Positions 44,451 through 54,595 are shown, counted from the first letter of the stretch. The stretch: 64,000 bases of DNA from Sphingopyxis sp. H073 (GCF_001468395.1 NZ_LNSG01000008.1:1-64000); one strand, 5' to 3'. Notes: generated by a model from the letters alone, not told the origin. Numbers and translations are program-made.

Positions 44451-47400
44451 TCACGCGTGAACCGCCGCCGCCTGTTCGAGTTGCGCGGCGATATGCTGTT
44501 CGGCGAGACCCGCCATGAAGCCGTGCCCGGCACCCATCGCCCCACCATCGCCGAGCAACCCGTCGGTTGCACTCGCGAGCACGGGCACCTGCGGCAGCGC
44601 CTCGTTCGACGCCGGCGCCGCGCCGAGCAGCGCATCGAGATCGACCTGCGGCCCTTCGAGCGCTCCGGCGACGATCGCCTTGACGTCGTGCGCGGCCCCG
44701 TCGGCGGGAACGATCTGCGCCGGCGTCAGCACCAGGACCTGATCGACTGACGGCGCCGCATCGGGCTTGGGCGCCGCAGCCTCGGCGCGATCGATGTGCG
44801 TCTCTTCGAGCAGGCTCGCATAGCTGCGCTCGGGCGCCGGATCGGCGGCATGGCCGGTCGCGTCATTGTCTTCGCCGCCACGGTCGATCGCTTGCCGCGT
44901 CGGGGCGTCGTTATGGTGGCGGTCGCTGCCCGATTCATCCGATGCCAGATGCGAGGAGAGGTCGGCCCTGCTCGCCGGTTCGACGTCCTGCTGTTGCGAA
45001 GCGGCGCTCGTCGTCGCCTCGACCGCGAGGGTCGCCGCGACCGATTGTTCCGCCGGAGCAGATGCAGGCTCTTCGGCGGCGAGCGGGGTCGCCGCAGCGA
45101 GTCCGGCGACGAGCATCGCGGTCGACAGCCCCGCCGCGCTCCGCTGCTGGTCGGCGACGAAATTCGTCGCAAAGGCGGCGTCGGCGAGCTTGCCGGAGCT
45201 GCCGTCGGCGCGGGTATAGGTCGCCTCCCCGCGCACGACGACCTGGCCGTCCGCAGCCGTGTAGCCACGATTGTCGGAGACCAGCGCTATGCTGATGATC
45301 CCGGCATCGATCAGCGAGCGATACTCGCCGGGATCGGTCACGCCATTGCCATTGGCGTCCTGCCAGACGCCGAACTTCGCGAAATCCTTGTCTGCCGCGT
45401 CGAGCCTGCCATCGCCGTTGCTGTCATAGGCGGCAGCGAGTCCCTGCAGGTCGGACAATCCCTTGCCACCGAAAACCAGTTCCGACCCGTTGTTGACCTT
45501 GCCGTCCCCATTCTTGTCGATCGCGAGCAGCGCATCGTCGCGGCCGACCCATGCGGTCGTCTCCGCCACCCCGTCACCGTCATAGTCGAAGCGGACCGCC
45601 GCGTCGGACGACACGAACTCGATCCCGTCGCCATCGAGGTCAAGCGCGACCGGCGGCGCCAGCGCGTTGATCGTGATCGACAGGTTCGCCGTCGCGGTGT
45701 CGCCATCGCGGTCGGTCAGCACATAGGAAAAGACCTCGGTCGCGGTGACGGTGATCGGCGTCGGCGGCTGGTAGGTATATTGGCCGGTCGCAAAGTTGAG
45801 CGTCAGCGTGCCGCCCATCGGCGTAGCCACGGCATTGAGGCTGGTGCCGGCGATCGACCCGCCGGTCGACACCGATATGCTCGATGCGCCGTCCCAGCTG
45901 TAGGTGGTCGTCCCGACCGTGATCGACAGCAGGCGGCCGCCGTCGGCGCCGAACGCATCGTTGGTATCGAGATCGCCCACCACCGCCGACGGCACGATGA
46001 CCGACAGCAAGGTGCCGACCAGGTCCTGGAAATCGTCGACGAGGATCGGCTGGTTGTTCGGCGCGTCATTGAGGTCGACGTCGCGCAGCCGCTGGATGTT
46101 GAGCGGCTGGAGCGGGTTGTTGTCGATCCCGATCGCGGTGACGTTGATGTGATTATTGTCGACGAAGCTGTTCCACGCCGACGCGGTCGATGCGGCGAGC
46201 GAATTGATGACCTGCGGCGGGATGCCGCCGAACTGCACCCCCTGGTTCGGGTTGCCGTCGCTCAGGAAGAAGACCTGGTTGCTGGCGCCCGAGATCGCCG
46301 TGAAATTGGCGAGCGCGGTCTGGATCGCGCCGGTATAGTTGGTGTTGAGCCCGATTTCCTCGTTCGACGGACGTTCGCCGCCCGCCGCCGGGTTGAGCGA
46401 GTCGAGATAGGCGTTCGCATCGGCAGCGCTCGCGAAGGAGGGCGAGGCGAAGGAGCCCGACGAGAAGATCACGAAGCGGATCGTCATCACGCCCGATGCC
46501 GCGTTGTCGAGCTGGCTGAGCGCGCCCTGCACCGCGCTGATCATCGTGTTCAGCTCGCCATTGTCGATGCTGTCGCTGAAATCGAGGATGAAGAGCGTGT
46601 TCACATCCTGCGTCGGCTGCGAAGTCGATCCGGCCTCGCCGACCGCGTTCGGCGCATCATCCTCGATCACGACCTGGATCGCCGCCGCGTTGGTCGTCGT
46701 CGTGGTGCCGTCGGACACCGACACCGGAACCGAGAAATTCTTGAGATCCTCCAGCGCAACGGTCGGATGGTCGACCGCGTTCGACAGCGTCACCGTATAG
46801 GCGCCGTTCGGCGCCAGCGTGACGCGGATGATTTCCGCCCCGCCGGCCGAACCGATCAGCGTTCCGGTGCCGACGCCCGTCCAGGTCACCGGCACCCCGC
46901 CCGCGGTCAGCACCGCGCCGGGATCGCCCAGCGTCGCGGTCAGCGTCTCGCCCGCATCGGCGTCGCCGATCGCGAGCGTCCCGCTGGCTGTTGTGCTGTT
47001 CGTGGTATCAAGCGTCGCATCAGGCAGCGCATCGGGCACCCCGCCAGCCAACCCTTCTTCCGACACGCGCGCGATCGCAGTGCCGATCGTCGGCGCATCG
47101 TTGGTCCCGAACACGGTGACCGACAGCGTCGAGGCGACCGAAAGCGCGCCGTCGCTGATCATATAGGTGAAGGTATCGACCAGCGTCTGGCCCGCGTCGA
47201 GCGCGTTGACCGCCGCCTTGTCCTCGTCGAGCGTGTAGGTGTAGCTGCCGTCGGCGGCGATCACCAGCGTGCCATAAAGGCCGACATAGGTGCCTGCCGA
47301 GGTGACGGTGATCGGCTCGAGGTCGGGGTCATTGTCGGCGACGTCGGCGAAGAGGCCGAAGGGCGCGCCGGGATGCGCGATATCCTGCAGCACATTGCCG

Positions 47401-50400
47401 GTGGCGCTCGGATCCGACCCGCTCGGTCCGTCGAGCACCCAGTTGGTGTCGGCGCGCGCGACGGGAAAGTCGTTGGCGCCGGTGATCGTGATCGTGATTG
47501 TCGCGGTCGAGCTGTCGCCGTCGGCGTCCTGCACGGTGTAGTGGAAGGTTTCGGTCAGCGTCTCGTTCGCGCCGAGCGCGATGACCGCCGGGTCGGCCGG
47601 GTCGAGATCGTAATGATAGCCGCCGTCGGCAGCGATGGTGATCGCACCATAGTCGCCCGCCAGCGCCGCGCCGATCGATCCCGTCGTCGCGCCGAAGGCG
47701 ACCCCCGTGACATGCAGCCCGCCATCGGCGCCCGCAGTGTCGGCCGACCCGTCCATGCCATTCTCGTCGGTGCCACCGATCCCGGTCAATACATTGCCGT
47801 CAGCGAAATTCTGGCCGTCGCGCGCGACATTGTCCTCGTCATGGACGGCAAGCGGGGCGTCGTCGCGGATCGCGAACTGGCCGGTGATGTCCGCGGTCGT
47901 CCGCGCCGTGTCGCCGTCGCCATCGGTGACGATCGCGGTCAGCGTGATCCGGTTGCTGCCCGCGAGGAACAGCGCCTGGTCGGGGCCACTGTCGGGCGTA
48001 TGAAGTACCGCGCGCGACTGGTCGAAGGTGACGAGGCCGCCGGGGCCGACCGAAATGCGGAACACCTCGTGCGACGCGGTGCGGCCATAGACGACGCCGC
48101 CGACGATCGAGAGGATCACCGGCTCGCCGGTCAGCGAATCGATCAGCCCGCTCGGTCCGGCGGTCACCCCCAGCTCATAGGCGGTGGTGCCGGGGCCGTC
48201 GGCGCCGAAATCGGTCGTCGGTGCGAACAGGCTCGACAAGTCGGCCGTCGTATCCACGGCGAGATTGCTCTCGTCGAGCTCCAGCACCGGCGCGCTGCCG
48301 CCTGCAGAGACGGTCGGACCATCGTCTGCAAAGCGGATGTTGCCGCCAAGGTCGACGGCGACCGTGTCCGATACGCTGTCGCCATCGCGGTCGGTGATCG
48401 TCGCGGTGCCGCGCAGCTCGATCAGATTTGCGCCCAGCTCGACGAGCTGCGCCGCATAGTCGGCCGGAGACCCCGGCAACGGATGGTCGATTTCGGCGAA
48501 CTGGGTGAGTGTGACGATGCCCGTCGCCGCATTCACCGACACGGAAAAGACCGGCGTGCCGCCCGCGCTGCCCACAATCTGTCCGGATACAAGGGCAAGC
48601 GTGACCGGCACGCCATTGCTGGTCAGGGCGGTGGTCGCAGCCGCCGTGCCCAGCGCAAGCGCATAACTCCATGTGACCTGACCCGCCCCGGCGGGGCCGT
48701 CGGCGCCGAATTGCACCGACGCTGCCGAGAAAGCCGATGACAGGTCTGCGGTCGCGGTGTCGAAGGCCGCGCCGCGCGTGTCGGCATCCTGCGTGGTGAG
48801 CAGGATGCTGTTCGTGTCGACATTCGTCGCGTCGATCGACGGGCCATCATCGCGAAACGCCAGCGTGTTGCCGACGAATGCGATCGCCGACGCCTGGTCG
48901 CCATCGCCGTCGGTGACGGTGGCGACGAGGCGGATCAGCGTCGACGACAGCGTTGCGATATCGTCGGGATTGGTCGCATCGCCATGTTTGATCGCGCGCA
49001 TCTGGTCGAGCGTCGCCTGCCCGTTGGCGTCGATCGTCAGCCGGAAGGCGACGGTCGAGAGCGAGTCCTGCAAGCGCCCTTCGACGACATTGCCGTTCGC
49101 CTGCAGGATGATCTTCGACCCCGTCGCGACATCGACCAGCCCCGAAGCGGTCGTGACCTCGAAGGCATAGCTGACCTTGCTTCCCGCGGCGTCGGCGCCG
49201 GTAACGACGTGGAAGAAAATCGCGAAATTGGCGGTCGCGTCGGCCGCAAGATTGGTCTCGTCGACCATCAGCGCGCCGGTGGAAGAGGTCACCGCCATGA
49301 TCGAGGGAACATCGTCGGACACCGAAAGATCGACCGTGCCCGCCACCTTGTCGCCGTCGGCGTCGGTGGCGATCACCTCGACCGAGCCCAGTTCGGCAAG
49401 GTCGTCGGCGAACGTGTCGGGGTGCATGCCGTAGTTGGACTCGAGCGTCATCGTGACGGTCGCGACATTCCCCGCGACGCTGAGGTCGAGGATGACGACG
49501 ACATTGTCGTCCGCATCGCGGCCGATGATCTGCGTATCCGACTCGAGCGTCCAGATCAGCCCGCCGTCGAGGCCCGAGGGATCGCCGAAGCCGATCGACG
49601 CGATCGCATCGGAGCCCGGCGTGAACGCGATCTGACCGCTTGCGGTCACCGGCTGGAAAATCGACGGTGTCGATCCGGTCGTCAGATGCTGGTCGTCGAC
49701 GGTCAGGCTGATCGGCGCGCCGACCTTTGGCTCCGTGCCGTCCGCAAGGCGGATCTGCTGCAGCGCCGAGGACTGGTCGCCATCGCCATCGGTGATCGTA
49801 TAGGTGAAATCGGCCGCGATGGGGAACTGGCTCGTCTGGGTGACGGGATCGAAAGTCCACGCGCCATCGGCACTGAAAGTATAGGTGCCGTTCGCGTTGG
49901 TATAGCTCGTCGTTCCGCTCGCCGCGACTGTCACCGCCACGCCGCCGATCGTCACTCCGGTCACCACCGCGCCGTCAGCGCCCCGCGTGTCGTTCGCCAG
50001 CAGATTGCCCGAAATCGGCGGCGCATCCTCGGCGACCGTGATCGACGGCGCCGACCGCGCGACCGGATTGTCGTCGAGCACGCGAACGTCGAGGCTCGCC
50101 GTCGACGTCGTTCCGTCGCTGTCGGTGATCGCCACCGCGAAGCTATCGGTCAGCGATACCCCGTTGGCGCCGCTGTGCAGCAGGCTGTTGTCGACCAGTT
50201 CGTAACTGTAGCCGATCGTGCCGCCGATGATGTCGCCGGCATTGTCGTAGACGGGTTCGAAATCGGTGATCGTCAGGATACCGAGCGCAGTGCCGATCGA
50301 CGTGCCGACGATGATGTCGCCGTCGAAGAGCGGCTCGCCGCCGACGGTCAGCGCCGCGATGCCGTCGGGCGCGTCGAAGCTGAAGCTGCCGGTGCGGACC

Positions 50401-53165
50401 AGGGCATCGCTGTTCGGGTCAGACCCGTCGGCGAGATTGGTCTCCGACACGGTGACTTCGCCGCCATCGGCATTCAGGCCGGTGAAGCTGATCCCGTCGT
50501 CGCGGCCGCGGATCGTGATCGTCAGCGTTGCGGTCGCTTCGTCGCCATCGCTGTCGGTGATGACATAGTCGAAGGTTTCGGTAAGTTCCTCGTTTCCGCC
50601 CAGCCCCGCGACATCGGCGTTTTCGGGATCGACGACATAAAGGTAGCTGCCGTCGGACGCGATCTCGAGCGTGCCATAGGCGCCAAGGGTCTGGCCGTCG
50701 ACAGCGCCGGTCTCGCCGCCGAACGATACCGCCGTGACGGTCGCACCATCGGCGCCCTGCACGTCGGCGGCGCCATCGGTGGCATTCGCATCGTCGCCGC
50801 CGATGCCCGTGAGCACATTGCCGTCGGCACCCTGTTCGCTGCCCGCATCGACCGCGTCGACATCGTCGATCGCGGTCGGGACATCGTCGATGATCGCGAT
50901 TTCGAGCGACGCATTCGCGCTGTCGCCGTCGCTGTCGCTGACGGTGATGCCGAAGCTGTCGGTCGCATCGTCGCCATAGCTCGCCGTGGTCAGCGCATAG
51001 GTGTAGCCGATCGCCGTCGGGCTGAGGCTCGTGATGGTGAGCGTCCCGAAGCTGCCCTCGATCGCCTGCCCGACTGCCGTGACCTCGATCCCGTTGATCC
51101 GGATCGTCCCGAGCCCGTCGGGGGCCGAGATCGCGATCGAACCGCTGGTCGCGGCACCGCCGCTATCGGGGGCTGATCCGCCGGGCAGGCCCGCCTCGGC
51201 AACCGTCAGGCCGTCGTCCGAGCCGCTCGGTACGCGAATCCGGACCCCGCTGTCGGCGATGTTGATCGTCAGCGTCGCGGTCGTGCTGTCGCCATCGCCA
51301 TCGGTCAGACGATAGGTGAAGACATCGGCGACGCCGCCCGGCGCCTCGGGATCGCGGGCATAGCTGTAGCTGCCGTCGACATTGAGAGTCAGGACGCCAT
51401 AGAGTCCCGCGACCGGCGTTCCCGCGGGCACCGGATCGCCGCTGCCGGTCACGAACGACACCAGCGCGCCATCGGCGCCGACGGTGTCCCGGCCGCCGTC
51501 ATTTTCGGCGTCGGTGATCACATTGCCCGTCGCCGTGTCGCTGCCGCTGACGATCGTGTCGAAATCGGCGATCGCGATCGGCGCATCGTCGATGATGTCG
51601 ATTTCGAAACTCGCCGAGACCGCATCGCCATCGATGTCGGTGATTCCGACCGTAATCGTCTGCGACGCCGGATCGCCGATCACATTGTCCTCAAGCGCGA
51701 AGGCATATTCGATCGAATCGGGGTTGATCGCGACAATGTAGAAGGTGCCCGTAGGCAGCGCGATCGCCTGTCCCTCTTCGGTCACTGCAATCCCGTTGAT
51801 CGTGATCGCCGCCGGGCCGTCGGCCGCCCCGAACTGGATCGTGCCGAAGCTGAAATAGGAATCGTCGCCGGTGCTCGATCCGGCCGGCTCGCCGGGACGC
51901 TCGGGTAGCCCCGCCTCGTTGACGAAGGTGCCTTCACCCCCCGCGACCGGAACCGCCAGCGTCGGCGTGCTGTCGGCGATGTTGATCGTCAACGTCGCGG
52001 TCGATGTGTCGCCGTCGCCGTCGGTCAGGCGATAGACGAATGTGTCGGAGACGCCACCCGGCGTCCCCGGATTTCGGACATAGACATAGCGGCCGTCGGT
52101 GGTGATCAACAGCCGACCATATTGGCCCTCGATCGGCGCCCCCGGCGCCAGGAAGTCCGTCCCCGCCTCGGTCCGGATGCCGGTGACGAGCCCCCCATCG
52201 GCGCCCAGCGTGTCGGCGCCGGCCGCGCCGCTGGTGGTGCCCTCGCCGGTGATGACATTACCGGCAGCCGGATTGCGGGTGCCGGCTTCGGTATCGTCGA
52301 CGTCGGGACGCGCGATCGCCGCATCGTCGGCGATCGTCAGCGTCAGCGTTGCCGTGTCGACGTCGCCGTCGGCATCGGTCACCGTCACCGTCACGACATC
52401 ACGCGCGTCGGGAACGGTCGCATTGTCGGTCAGCACGTAGCTGTAGCCGATCGCATCGGGCGTAATGCTGGTGATGGTGATCTGGCCGTAGGTCGTGGCG
52501 ACGGTCTGGCCGACCGCGGTGATCACCGTACCGTTGACCGATACACTGCTCGGCTGGTCGAGCGCGGTGATCTGGATCGTGCCGGTGATCGTTTCCTGCC
52601 CCGACGCCTCGTCCGATCCCGGCGGTTCGGTGCCGCGCGCAGGCAGCGCAGCCTCCGACACCGTCGCGGTCGCGTCGGCGGCACCGGCCGGCTGATCGGG
52701 GGTAATGATGACGATATCGGGCTTGTTGTCGATCGCGTCGGGAATGATTTCGCGCGCCTGTCGATCGGGCAGGCCGAAGTCGGTCGGCGGCAGCAAATTG
52801 CCGATCGCGAAGGGGTCGCCGATGTCACCCGGAGTCTGGGCGAAATTTCCGCCCGAGCTTTGCAGCGTTCCCGCCGCGGGCTCGGGCTCCTGCGTCGCGA
52901 TCAGCGCCGCGATCGTCGGCGCGGGAATATTGATCGGGCCAATCCGGAACTGCGGGATATGCAGCGCGCCGTCAACGATCAGCAGAACCTGCCCGTCGGG
53001 CAGGGTGATCACAAGGTCGTTGCCCGAAAGCCTGATGGCGTCGAGCCGCGTTCCCGGCGGCAGCTGGACAACGTCATTGGCGGGCACAATACGCATCGCG
53101 CCCGCCGGAACGGCCCTTGCGGTACCAGCCACCTCCTCGGGTCGCTGAATTGCCTGTCGCTCCAT
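44451..53165 (-). CDS. Giant type I-secreted repeat adhesin (T1SS-143/VCBS-like) with VWA domain
   Basis: 2904-residue surface adhesin. The N-terminal module (1-130) includes LPPGTRLDAIRLSGNDLV, LPDGQVLLIVDGA and PAAG at 96-99, followed by QSSGGNF. PAAG fits the LapG-type cleavage consensus. About 190-2120 hold repeated VCBS/T1SS-143 units rich in DGDGD and FxYxLTDGDGD, which are probably Ca2+-binding. A von Willebrand A domain follows (about 2185-2385) with the MIDAS DFSDS. Around 2505-2620 are EF-hand-like LDLDGDG and DKNGDGKVN motifs. The acidic, Gln/Ala-rich tail should carry the secretion signal. ATG 53165 has AAGG upstream. It is the first gene of the tolC-ABC-sleB-hlyD operon. Confidence 0.93.
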   Translation of the reverse strand: MERQAIQRPEEVAGTARAVPAGAMRIVPANDVVQLPPGTRLDAIRLSGNDLVITLPDGQVLLIVDGALHIPQFRIGPINIPAPTIAALIATQEPEPAAGTLQSSGGNFAQTPGDIGDPFAIGNLLPPTDFGLPDRQAREIIPDAIDNKPDIVIITPDQPAGAADATATVSEAALPARGTEPPGSDEASGQETITGTIQITALDQPSSVSVNGTVITAVGQTVATTYGQITITSITPDAIGYSYVLTDNATVPDARDVVTVTVTDADGDVDTATLTLTIADDAAIARPDVDDTEAGTRNPAAGNVITGEGTTSGAAGADTLGADGGLVTGIRTEAGTDFLAPGAPIEGQYGRLLITTDGRYVYVRNPGTPGGVSDTFVYRLTDGDGDTSTATLTINIADSTPTLAVPVAGGEGTFVNEAGLPERPGEPAGSSTGDDSYFSFGTIQFGAADGPAAITINGIAVTEEGQAIALPTGTFYIVAINPDSIEYAFALEDNVIGDPASQTITVGITDIDGDAVSASFEIDIIDDAPIAIADFDTIVSGSDTATGNVITDAENDGGRDTVGADGALVSFVTGSGDPVPAGTPVAGLYGVLTLNVDGSYSYARDPEAPGGVADVFTYRLTDGDGDSTTATLTINIADSGVRIRVPSGSDDGLTVAEAGLPGGSAPDSGGAATSGSIAISAPDGLGTIRINGIEVTAVGQAIEGSFGTLTITSLSPTAIGYTYALTTASYGDDATDSFGITVSDSDGDSANASLEIAIIDDVPTAIDDVDAVDAGSEQGADGNVLTGIGGDDANATDGAADVQGADGATVTAVSFGGETGAVDGQTLGAYGTLEIASDGSYLYVVDPENADVAGLGGNEELTETFDYVITDSDGDEATATLTITIRGRDDGISFTGLNADGGEVTVSETNLADGSDPNSDALVRTGSFSFDAPDGIAALTVGGEPLFDGDIIVGTSIGTALGILTITDFEPVYDNAGDIIGGTIGYSYELVDNSLLHSGANGVSLTDSFAVAITDSDGTTSTASLDVRVLDDNPVARSAPSITVAEDAPPISGNLLANDTRGADGAVVTGVTIGGVAVTVAASGTTSYTNANGTYTFSADGAWTFDPVTQTSQFPIAADFTYTITDGDGDQSSALQQIRLADGTEPKVGAPISLTVDDQHLTTGSTPSIFQPVTASGQIAFTPGSDAIASIGFGDPSGLDGGLIWTLESDTQIIGRDADDNVVVILDLSVAGNVATVTMTLESNYGMHPDTFADDLAELGSVEVIATDADGDKVAGTVDLSVSDDVPSIMAVTSSTGALMVDETNLAADATANFAIFFHVVTGADAAGSKVSYAFEVTTASGLVDVATGSKIILQANGNVVEGRLQDSLSTVAFRLTIDANGQATLDQMRAIKHGDATNPDDIATLSSTLIRLVATVTDGDGDQASAIAFVGNTLAFRDDGPSIDATNVDTNSILLTTQDADTRGAAFDTATADLSSAFSAASVQFGADGPAGAGQVTWSYALALGTAAATTALTSNGVPVTLALVSGQIVGSAGGTPVFSVSVNAATGIVTLTQFAEIDHPLPGSPADYAAQLVELGANLIELRGTATITDRDGDSVSDTVAVDLGGNIRFADDGPTVSAGGSAPVLELDESNLAVDTTADLSSLFAPTTDFGADGPGTTAYELGVTAGPSGLIDSLTGEPVILSIVGGVVYGRTASHEVFRISVGPGGLVTFDQSRAVLHTPDSGPDQALFLAGSNRITLTAIVTDGDGDTARTTADITGQFAIRDDAPLAVHDEDNVARDGQNFADGNVLTGIGGTDENGMDGSADTAGADGGLHVTGVAFGATTGSIGAALAGDYGAITIAADGGYHYDLDPADPAVIALGANETLTETFHYTVQDADGDSSTATITITITGANDFPVARADTNWVLDGPSGSDPSATGNVLQDIAHPGAPFGLFADVADNDPDLEPITVTSAGTYVGLYGTLVIAADGSYTYTLDEDKAAVNALDAGQTLVDTFTYMISDGALSVASTLSVTVFGTNDAPTIGTAIARVSEEGLAGGVPDALPDATLDTTNSTTASGTLAIGDADAGETLTATLGDPGAVLTAGGVPVTWTGVGTGTLIGSAGGAEIIRVTLAPNGAYTVTLSNAVDHPTVALEDLKNFSVPVSVSDGTTTTTNAAAIQVVIEDDAPNAVGEAGSTSQPTQDVNTLFILDFSDSIDNGELNTMISAVQGALSQLDNAASGVMTIRFVIFSSGSFASPSFASAADANAYLDSLNPAAGGERPSNEEIGLNTNYTGAIQTALANFTAISGASNQVFFLSDGNPNQGVQFGGIPPQVINSLAASTASAWNSFVDNNHINVTAIGIDNNPLQPLNIQRLRDVDLNDAPNNQPILVDDFQDLVGTLLSVIVPSAVVGDLDTNDAFGADGGRLLSITVGTTTYSWDGASSISVSTGGSIAGTSLNAVATPMGGTLTLNFATGQYTYQPPTPITVTATEVFSYVLTDRDGDTATANLSITINALAPPVALDLDGDGIEFVSSDAAVRFDYDGDGVAETTAWVGRDDALLAIDKNGDGKVNNGSELVFGGKGLSDLQGLAAAYDSNGDGRLDAADKDFAKFGVWQDANGNGVTDPGEYRSLIDAGIISIALVSDNRGYTAADGQVVVRGEATYTRADGSSGKLADAAFATNFVADQQRSAAGLSTAMLVAGLAAATPLAAEEPASAPAEQSVAATLAVEATTSAASQQQDVEPASRADLSSHLASDESGSDRHHNDAPTRQAIDRGGEDNDATGHAADPAPERSYASLLEETHIDRAEAAAPKPDAAPSVDQVLVLTPAQIVPADGAAHDVKAIVAGALEGPQVDLDALLGAAPASNEALPQVPVLASATDGLLGDGGAMGAGHGFMAGLAEQHIAAQLEQAAAVHA

Positions 53166-53440
53166 CGCCTTTCGGCCCCCCTGCACTTCATCCCCCGCCC
53201 CGACGTCCGGCGAAGACCTGTACGGAGGTCACACCGGACTAAGGCGAGCGGCATCGCGTTCGCGCCAGATGGCCGTCCGAATGCGCAATGTTCGCTTTTG
53301 TGATCTGCTAGGTTCTCTTTGGCGACCGATGCCCGTGCGTCATCACTGACCCGGGAAATACAGACCCAGGTCACTGATTCTGCAATGGCAATTTTCGGTA
53401 TGCGGCCCTATACTTTCGGGTAGATCGAATAACTTAAGGG

Positions 53441-53455
53441 TTAAAACTTCCTTAA
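53441..53455. promoter_or_regulatory. CtrA-like box TTAA-N7-TTAA
   Basis: TTAAAACTTCCTTAA matches the alphaproteobacterial CtrA consensus TTAA-N7-TTAA exactly. It lies about 275 bases upstream of the adhesin start. Direct control by CtrA is an inference. Confidence 0.4.
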
Positions 53456-53533
53456 TCTTCACAGATATGGACATCAGGAAACGTCAAAAACGGGACACTT
53501 CGTCTTAAAGGCGAATTTTCTCGGGCAATTTAG

Positions 53534-53575
53534 ATCAAATTGGCGAAATAGTTATGGTTTATTCTCCAATTTGAT
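53534..53575. repeat. Perfect 10-bp inverted repeat
   Basis: ATCAAATTGG (53534-53543) and CCAATTTGAT (53566-53575) with a 22-base AT-rich spacer. It is a possible operator for the adhesin operon or a 3' hairpin of the M23 transcript. Confidence 0.45.
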
Positions 53576-53583
53576 GAAGACTA

Positions 53584-53601
53584 TACTTGAATTTTCAAGT
53601 A
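53584..53601 (-). repeat. TACTTGAA palindrome after the M23 gene
   Basis: TACTTGAA and TTCAAGTA separated by two bases, ten bases after the M23 stop. It is AT-rich, so it is weak as a terminator; it could bind a regulator. Confidence 0.4.
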
Positions 53602-53611
53602 CGCCTCCACC

Positions 53612-54595
53612 TTATTCGATCACGCCTTCAACGTCGAACTCCGCGACGATATCCGACCCGCGCCGCAGGATATAGCGCCCGCTATACTGCCCTGCCGGCC
53701 AGCCGCCGGGCGGTGCGCGCTTGCCGCTATAGGCGAACCAGCTGAGGCCGCCCCCGGCCACGACGCTCTCCTGGCTGTGCACGATCCCGCGGTCGGGGCC
53801 CGCGATGGCGAACGTCTGGCGGTCGCCCGACTTCGCACCCATCGCGTCGACCCACAGGATCAGCGGCGCATCGCGGCCCGCGAGCCGCGGGGACGGATCC
53901 CGGCCGGTGACGGCCTTTGCGGGCACGGCGGAGGCAAGGCCTGCGGCGATCACGGCCGTCGGCCGGTAACCGAGCTGCAGCGCGGCAGCGGGGGTCCAGA
54001 GGCCCGATGACGCGCCCGCCGCGGCGCAGGATGCGTCCGCGGCCCCGCCGGTGAAGGGGTCGATCGGCTGCCCGCGATGCCGGATCGCGAAATGCAGGTG
54101 CGGAAACTCGCTGTTCCCCGACAGCCCGATCAGGCCGATGCGTTCGCCCGCCGCGACGCGCTGCCCCGGGCGGACGGCGACGCTGCCGCGCTGCAAATGG
54201 CTGTACTGCGTTTCCCAGCCGTCGCCATGGTCGATCACCACGCCATTGCCCGCCTGTTTGTCGGCTGGCGCGGTACGTTCGGTCACGCTGATGTCGGGCT
54301 CCCCGTCGCGGGTGCGGAGCACCAGCCCGTCGCGCGCCGCAAGCACCGCATAGCCCGTCCGCATGTCGGCCATCGTCCGAAGCCGGATATCGATCCCGTC
54401 GTGCCCGTCGGTCGTCAGCGTCCCGCAGCGATAGTCGCTCCGCCCCGGCCCCGGATCATGATCGACCAGCTTCTGGATCAGGCAGGATTCGCCGACGCGG
54501 CAGTCGACGGGAAAGGCGAAGGCCGGCTGGTCGCCGGACGCCGACACCGCGAACAGCGCCATGGCGAAAGGAAAGGAGAGAATGGTCGCGATCAT
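53612..54595 (-). CDS. Secreted M23-family metallopeptidase
   Basis: Periplasmic or exported LytM-type endopeptidase acting on peptidoglycan cross-links. The 327-residue product has a signal peptide (about 1-20). Zinc ligands are H65 and D69 (TDGHDGIDI) and H158 (HLHFAI), with H133 (QYSHLQ) nearby, so the site looks complete. The C-terminal 130 residues form a separate domain of unknown function. ATG 54595 gives a good signal peptide, though the ribosome site is weak. It lies between the RTX gene and the adhesin operon, all on the minus strand. Confidence 0.9.
   Translation of the reverse strand: MIATILSFPFAMALFAVSASGDQPAFAFPVDCRVGESCLIQKLVDHDPGPGRSDYRCGTLTTDGHDGIDIRLRTMADMRTGYAVLAARDGLVLRTRDGEPDISVTERTAPADKQAGNGVVIDHGDGWETQYSHLQRGSVAVRPGQRVAAGERIGLIGLSGNSEFPHLHFAIRHRGQPIDPFTGGAADASCAAAGASSGLWTPAAALQLGYRPTAVIAAGLASAVPAKAVTGRDPSPRLAGRDAPLILWVDAMGAKSGDRQTFAIAGPDRGIVHSQESVVAGGGLSWFAYSGKRAPPGGWPAGQYSGRYILRRGSDIVAEFDVEGVIE

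Larger units (their letters stand above)
53166..53611. other. 446-bp regulatory region upstream of the giant adhesin
   Basis: No gene is visible. The region 53390-53611 is strongly AT-rich. It carries a degenerate TACCC-type site (53409-53422), a CtrA-like box (53441-53455), and two inverted repeats (53534-53575 and 53584-53601). The latter may also end the M23 gene. Confidence 0.6.

Noticed and set aside
44796-48740. 1314-residue open frame antisense to the giant adhesin
   Set aside because: Arg/Asp/Val-rich translation without domains; an antisense shadow of GC-rich repeats.
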